Source: Solobacterium sp.
Lineage (GTDB): Bacteria; Bacillota_I; Bacilli_A; Erysipelotrichales; Erysipelotrichaceae
Length of the DNA: 8,264 nt
NCBI GenBank assembly: GCA_017536845.1
Contig: JAFWCP010000577.1
Span: 1-8,264 of the forward strand
Direction: 5' to 3'
The notes under the pieces: model-generated
Databases searched by the model: none
The model's input: only the letters and a program-made list of their open reading frames with translations
What the model was told of the DNA's origin: nothing
Shown here: positions 6,874 to 8,264 of the stretch, one piece after another
Position numbering within the stretch: the first letter of the stretch is position 1
Layout of the letters: every line of letters starts with the position of its first letter
Made by a program: the position numbers and the translations under genes

Positions 6874-6896
6874 TGCAAAACCGGCATCATGCCGGT
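6868..6896 (-). terminator. Rho-independent terminator of the histidine kinase gene, overlapping its stop codon
   Basis: ACCGGCAT (6880-6887) and ATGCCGGT (6889-6896) form a compact hairpin, realistically six base pairs with a five-base loop. Read on the minus strand it is followed by TTTTGCATTTTTT. The first base of the arm belongs to the kinase TGA stop (6896-6898), so the stem begins inside the stop codon. It separates the kinase transcript from the GH3 gene. Confidence 0.75.
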
Positions 6897-8215
6897 CATA
6901 TTACAGGAATTGTTACCTGAAGGGTGAACATCCCGTCGGAAGCATCAATGCACATGGCACCATGGTATTTGTCGGCAATGCTGCGGATGCTTCTGAGGCC
7001 GATGCCATGCATCATGCGGTCTGCCTTGGTGGTTTCCGGCAGCCCGTCCTGCATCTGCAGCGAGCCGTCAAAGCAATTTGTCACCTGGATGGAAAAGAAG
7101 GAATGGTTCCTTTTCAGGCTCACCGTCACCAGCCGTTTTTCCTTTTCTTCATAGTGCTCCACATATTCGATGGCATTGTCCAGCGCATTGCCAAGCAGGA
7201 TATACAGGTCACTGATCGAACGAAAGCCAAGGTCGGTATCATCCGCACTGCAGGAAAAGCGGATGCCGCGGCTGCGGCAAAGGATGCTTTTTTCGGTCAG
7301 GATCGTATTCAGCACTTCATTCTTGGTATGGACAAGTTCATCAAACTGTTCCAGGACCTTCGTTTCATGGCGGATGTAATCCTGCTGTTCTTCCGGTGAC
7401 ATGACTGCCAGGGCCTGCAGGACATGCTTCATGTCATGGCTGCTCTTGCGGATCTGTTCCATAACTTCCTTCGTAAATGTATAATGCGCTTCACTTTCAT
7501 GCAGCAGCCGTTCCATGACAGCTGTATCCCTTAAGGAACACATCATCCTGATGGTAATGTACTCCACCAGCAGAATGGCAATGCAGAAAATCCCATCCAT
7601 GGCAGCCCCGGCATAATTCAGCAGCGGCCCCGAGCGGAAAACATGCTGGCCGGTAAAGGAACAGACGATCAGCTGGATCAGCACAATCGTCAGGGCGATG
7701 ATCACCGGCAGATTGTCAGGGATCCGCAGGCCGTCATAACGCTGCAGCCAGGGAGAAAAGATCCTGTACAGCAGGTAATACAGCAGGAAACAGTTGAACA
7801 CCGTAAGCAGGAAATAGATCAGAAACTGCTCACTCAGCTGCGGCAGAAGGCCAAGATACAGGATTTCATGCACAAAGACATAGACTAGATGCATGGCCGC
7901 ATAGCCGCAGGTACCGATGTACAGGGCATCACTCCAGGTCAGGGAAAAGCTGTATTTCATATAGGCGATGGTCAGCAGTTCCAGAAAGGAATACCAGGCG
8001 ATATGGATGGCCGACCGGCCTAAAAGCGATTGTTCTATGGCGATTGTCCTGATCGGGAAATATCCCATGGCAACCAGGGAAAACGCTGCCATTTCCACCA
8101 GGACCAGCAACAGGGATTTCTCCTTTTTCTTCAGCATCGGATACAGGAACACAGCCTGGGCAATGATCAGCTCCCACACATAGCGCAGTTCTTCAAATAC
8201 GGCAGTCGGCGTCAT
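6896..8215 (-). CDS. AgrC-like GHKL sensor histidine kinase
   Basis: A 439-residue membrane sensor kinase. About six or seven hydrophobic segments lie between residues 12 and 222 (for example 35-53, 97-120, 130-150, 168-187 and 202-222) and form the sensor. The dimerisation/phosphorylation helix has SSHDMKHVLQAL with His260 as the likely phospho-acceptor. The ATPase domain shows the N box LGNALDNAIEY (341-351) and a single G box HGIGLRSIRSIADKYHG (403-419). This is the reduced GHKL (HATPase_c_5) arrangement of AgrC, VirS and ComD-type kinases, which usually sense peptide signals and phosphorylate LytTR response regulators. The start at 8215 has TTGGAGGAA about 9 nt upstream and overlaps the preceding stop codon as ATGA, implying translational coupling. 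The signal is unknown: no pheromone precursor or AgrB-like gene is visible here. Confidence 0.9.
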   Translation of the reverse strand: MTPTAVFEELRYVWELIIAQAVFLYPMLKKKEKSLLLVLVEMAAFSLVAMGYFPIRTIAIEQSLLGRSAIHIAWYSFLELLTIAYMKYSFSLTWSDALYIGTCGYAAMHLVYVFVHEILYLGLLPQLSEQFLIYFLLTVFNCFLLYYLLYRIFSPWLQRYDGLRIPDNLPVIIALTIVLIQLIVCSFTGQHVFRSGPLLNYAGAAMDGIFCIAILLVEYITIRMMCSLRDTAVMERLLHESEAHYTFTKEVMEQIRKSSHDMKHVLQALAVMSPEEQQDYIRHETKVLEQFDELVHTKNEVLNTILTEKSILCRSRGIRFSCSADDTDLGFRSISDLYILLGNALDNAIEYVEHYEEKEKRLVTVSLKRNHSFFSIQVTNCFDGSLQMQDGLPETTKADRMMHGIGLRSIRSIADKYHGAMCIDASDGMFTLQVTIPVI

Positions 8216-8264
8216 ATCTGCATTCCTCCAAGATAGCGGGTAAAGTCAGTGAAGAAGGAATTCC
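8212..8264 (-). CDS. C-terminal end of an upstream gene, probably the partner LytTR response regulator (partial)
   Basis: Reading in from the right edge on the minus strand, one frame gives 16 residues (NSFFTDFTRYLGGMQI) and stops at TGA 8214-8212, overlapping the kinase ATG as ATGA. The ribosome binding site of the kinase lies inside these codons. An aromatic, amphipathic tail of this kind would suit the end of a LytTR DNA-binding regulator, the expected partner of an AgrC-like kinase. The fragment is too short to prove the family. Another frame stops earlier and a third runs past the kinase start, so the frame choice rests on the ATGA overlap. Confidence 0.45.
   Translation of the reverse strand, partial: NSFFTDFTRYLGGMQI

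Noticed and set aside
6668..7399. A 243-codon plus-strand frame spanning the GH3-kinase gap
   Set aside because: It is antisense to the start of GH3, the terminator and the ATPase domain of the kinase, and it has no motif.
1..8264. CRISPR array, insertion sequence, prophage or tRNA gene
   Set aside because: I saw no regularly spaced short repeats, transposase or integrase frames, terminal inverted repeats or cloverleaf-like sequence on either strand.

Overview
The window looks like a chromosomal segment of a host-associated Bacillota (Firmicutes) bacterium. An Erysipelotrichia-like gut or oral anaerobe is my best guess. The reasons are strong AGGAGG-type ribosome binding sites, compact U-tailed hairpin terminators, an AgrC-like GHKL sensor kinase, a membrane-anchored GH3 enzyme with swapped domain order, and a large repeat-built surface protein of the InlB/cleaved-adhesin type. 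The taxon is an inference from gene content; there is no rRNA or other marker here.

Layout. (1) Positions 1-2386, plus strand: the C-terminal 794 residues of a large extracellular protein. It consists of alternating InlB-type beta-grasp repeats and cleaved-adhesin (jelly-roll) domains, a divergent InlB repeat, and a roughly 300-residue C-terminal module that looks internally duplicated. A terminator follows at 2411-2446. (2) Positions 2445-3473: two GNAT acetyltransferases transcribed divergently from a 60-bp gap, an ElaA-type enzyme on the minus strand and a RimL-like enzyme on the plus strand. (3) Positions 3474-3858: a short stretch with an extended -10 promoter candidate, the decayed N-terminal remnant of an AAA-ATPase-like/PD-(D/E)XK family gene, and a palindromic two-way terminator. 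(4) Positions 3859-6777, minus strand: a 972-residue GH3 glycosidase with a membrane segment at each end and the C-terminal GH3 domain placed before the catalytic (beta/alpha)8 domain. (5) Positions 6896-8215, minus strand: an AgrC-like GHKL histidine kinase. Its start codon overlaps the stop codon of an upstream gene that enters from the right edge and is probably its LytTR response regulator.

How the parts may work together. The kinase and its presumed partner form a translationally coupled two-component unit ending in its own terminator (6868-6896). The GH3 gene lies immediately downstream on the same strand, with its own 118-bp upstream region. That region holds a two-helical-turn direct repeat upstream of a plausible promoter, so the two-component system could control the glycosidase. 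This link is a hypothesis from arrangement only. The surface protein and the GH3 enzyme both suit an organism that attaches to and harvests host or plant glycans. Nothing in the window is a clear phage, CRISPR, integrase or transposase element, and no tRNA or rRNA was recognised.
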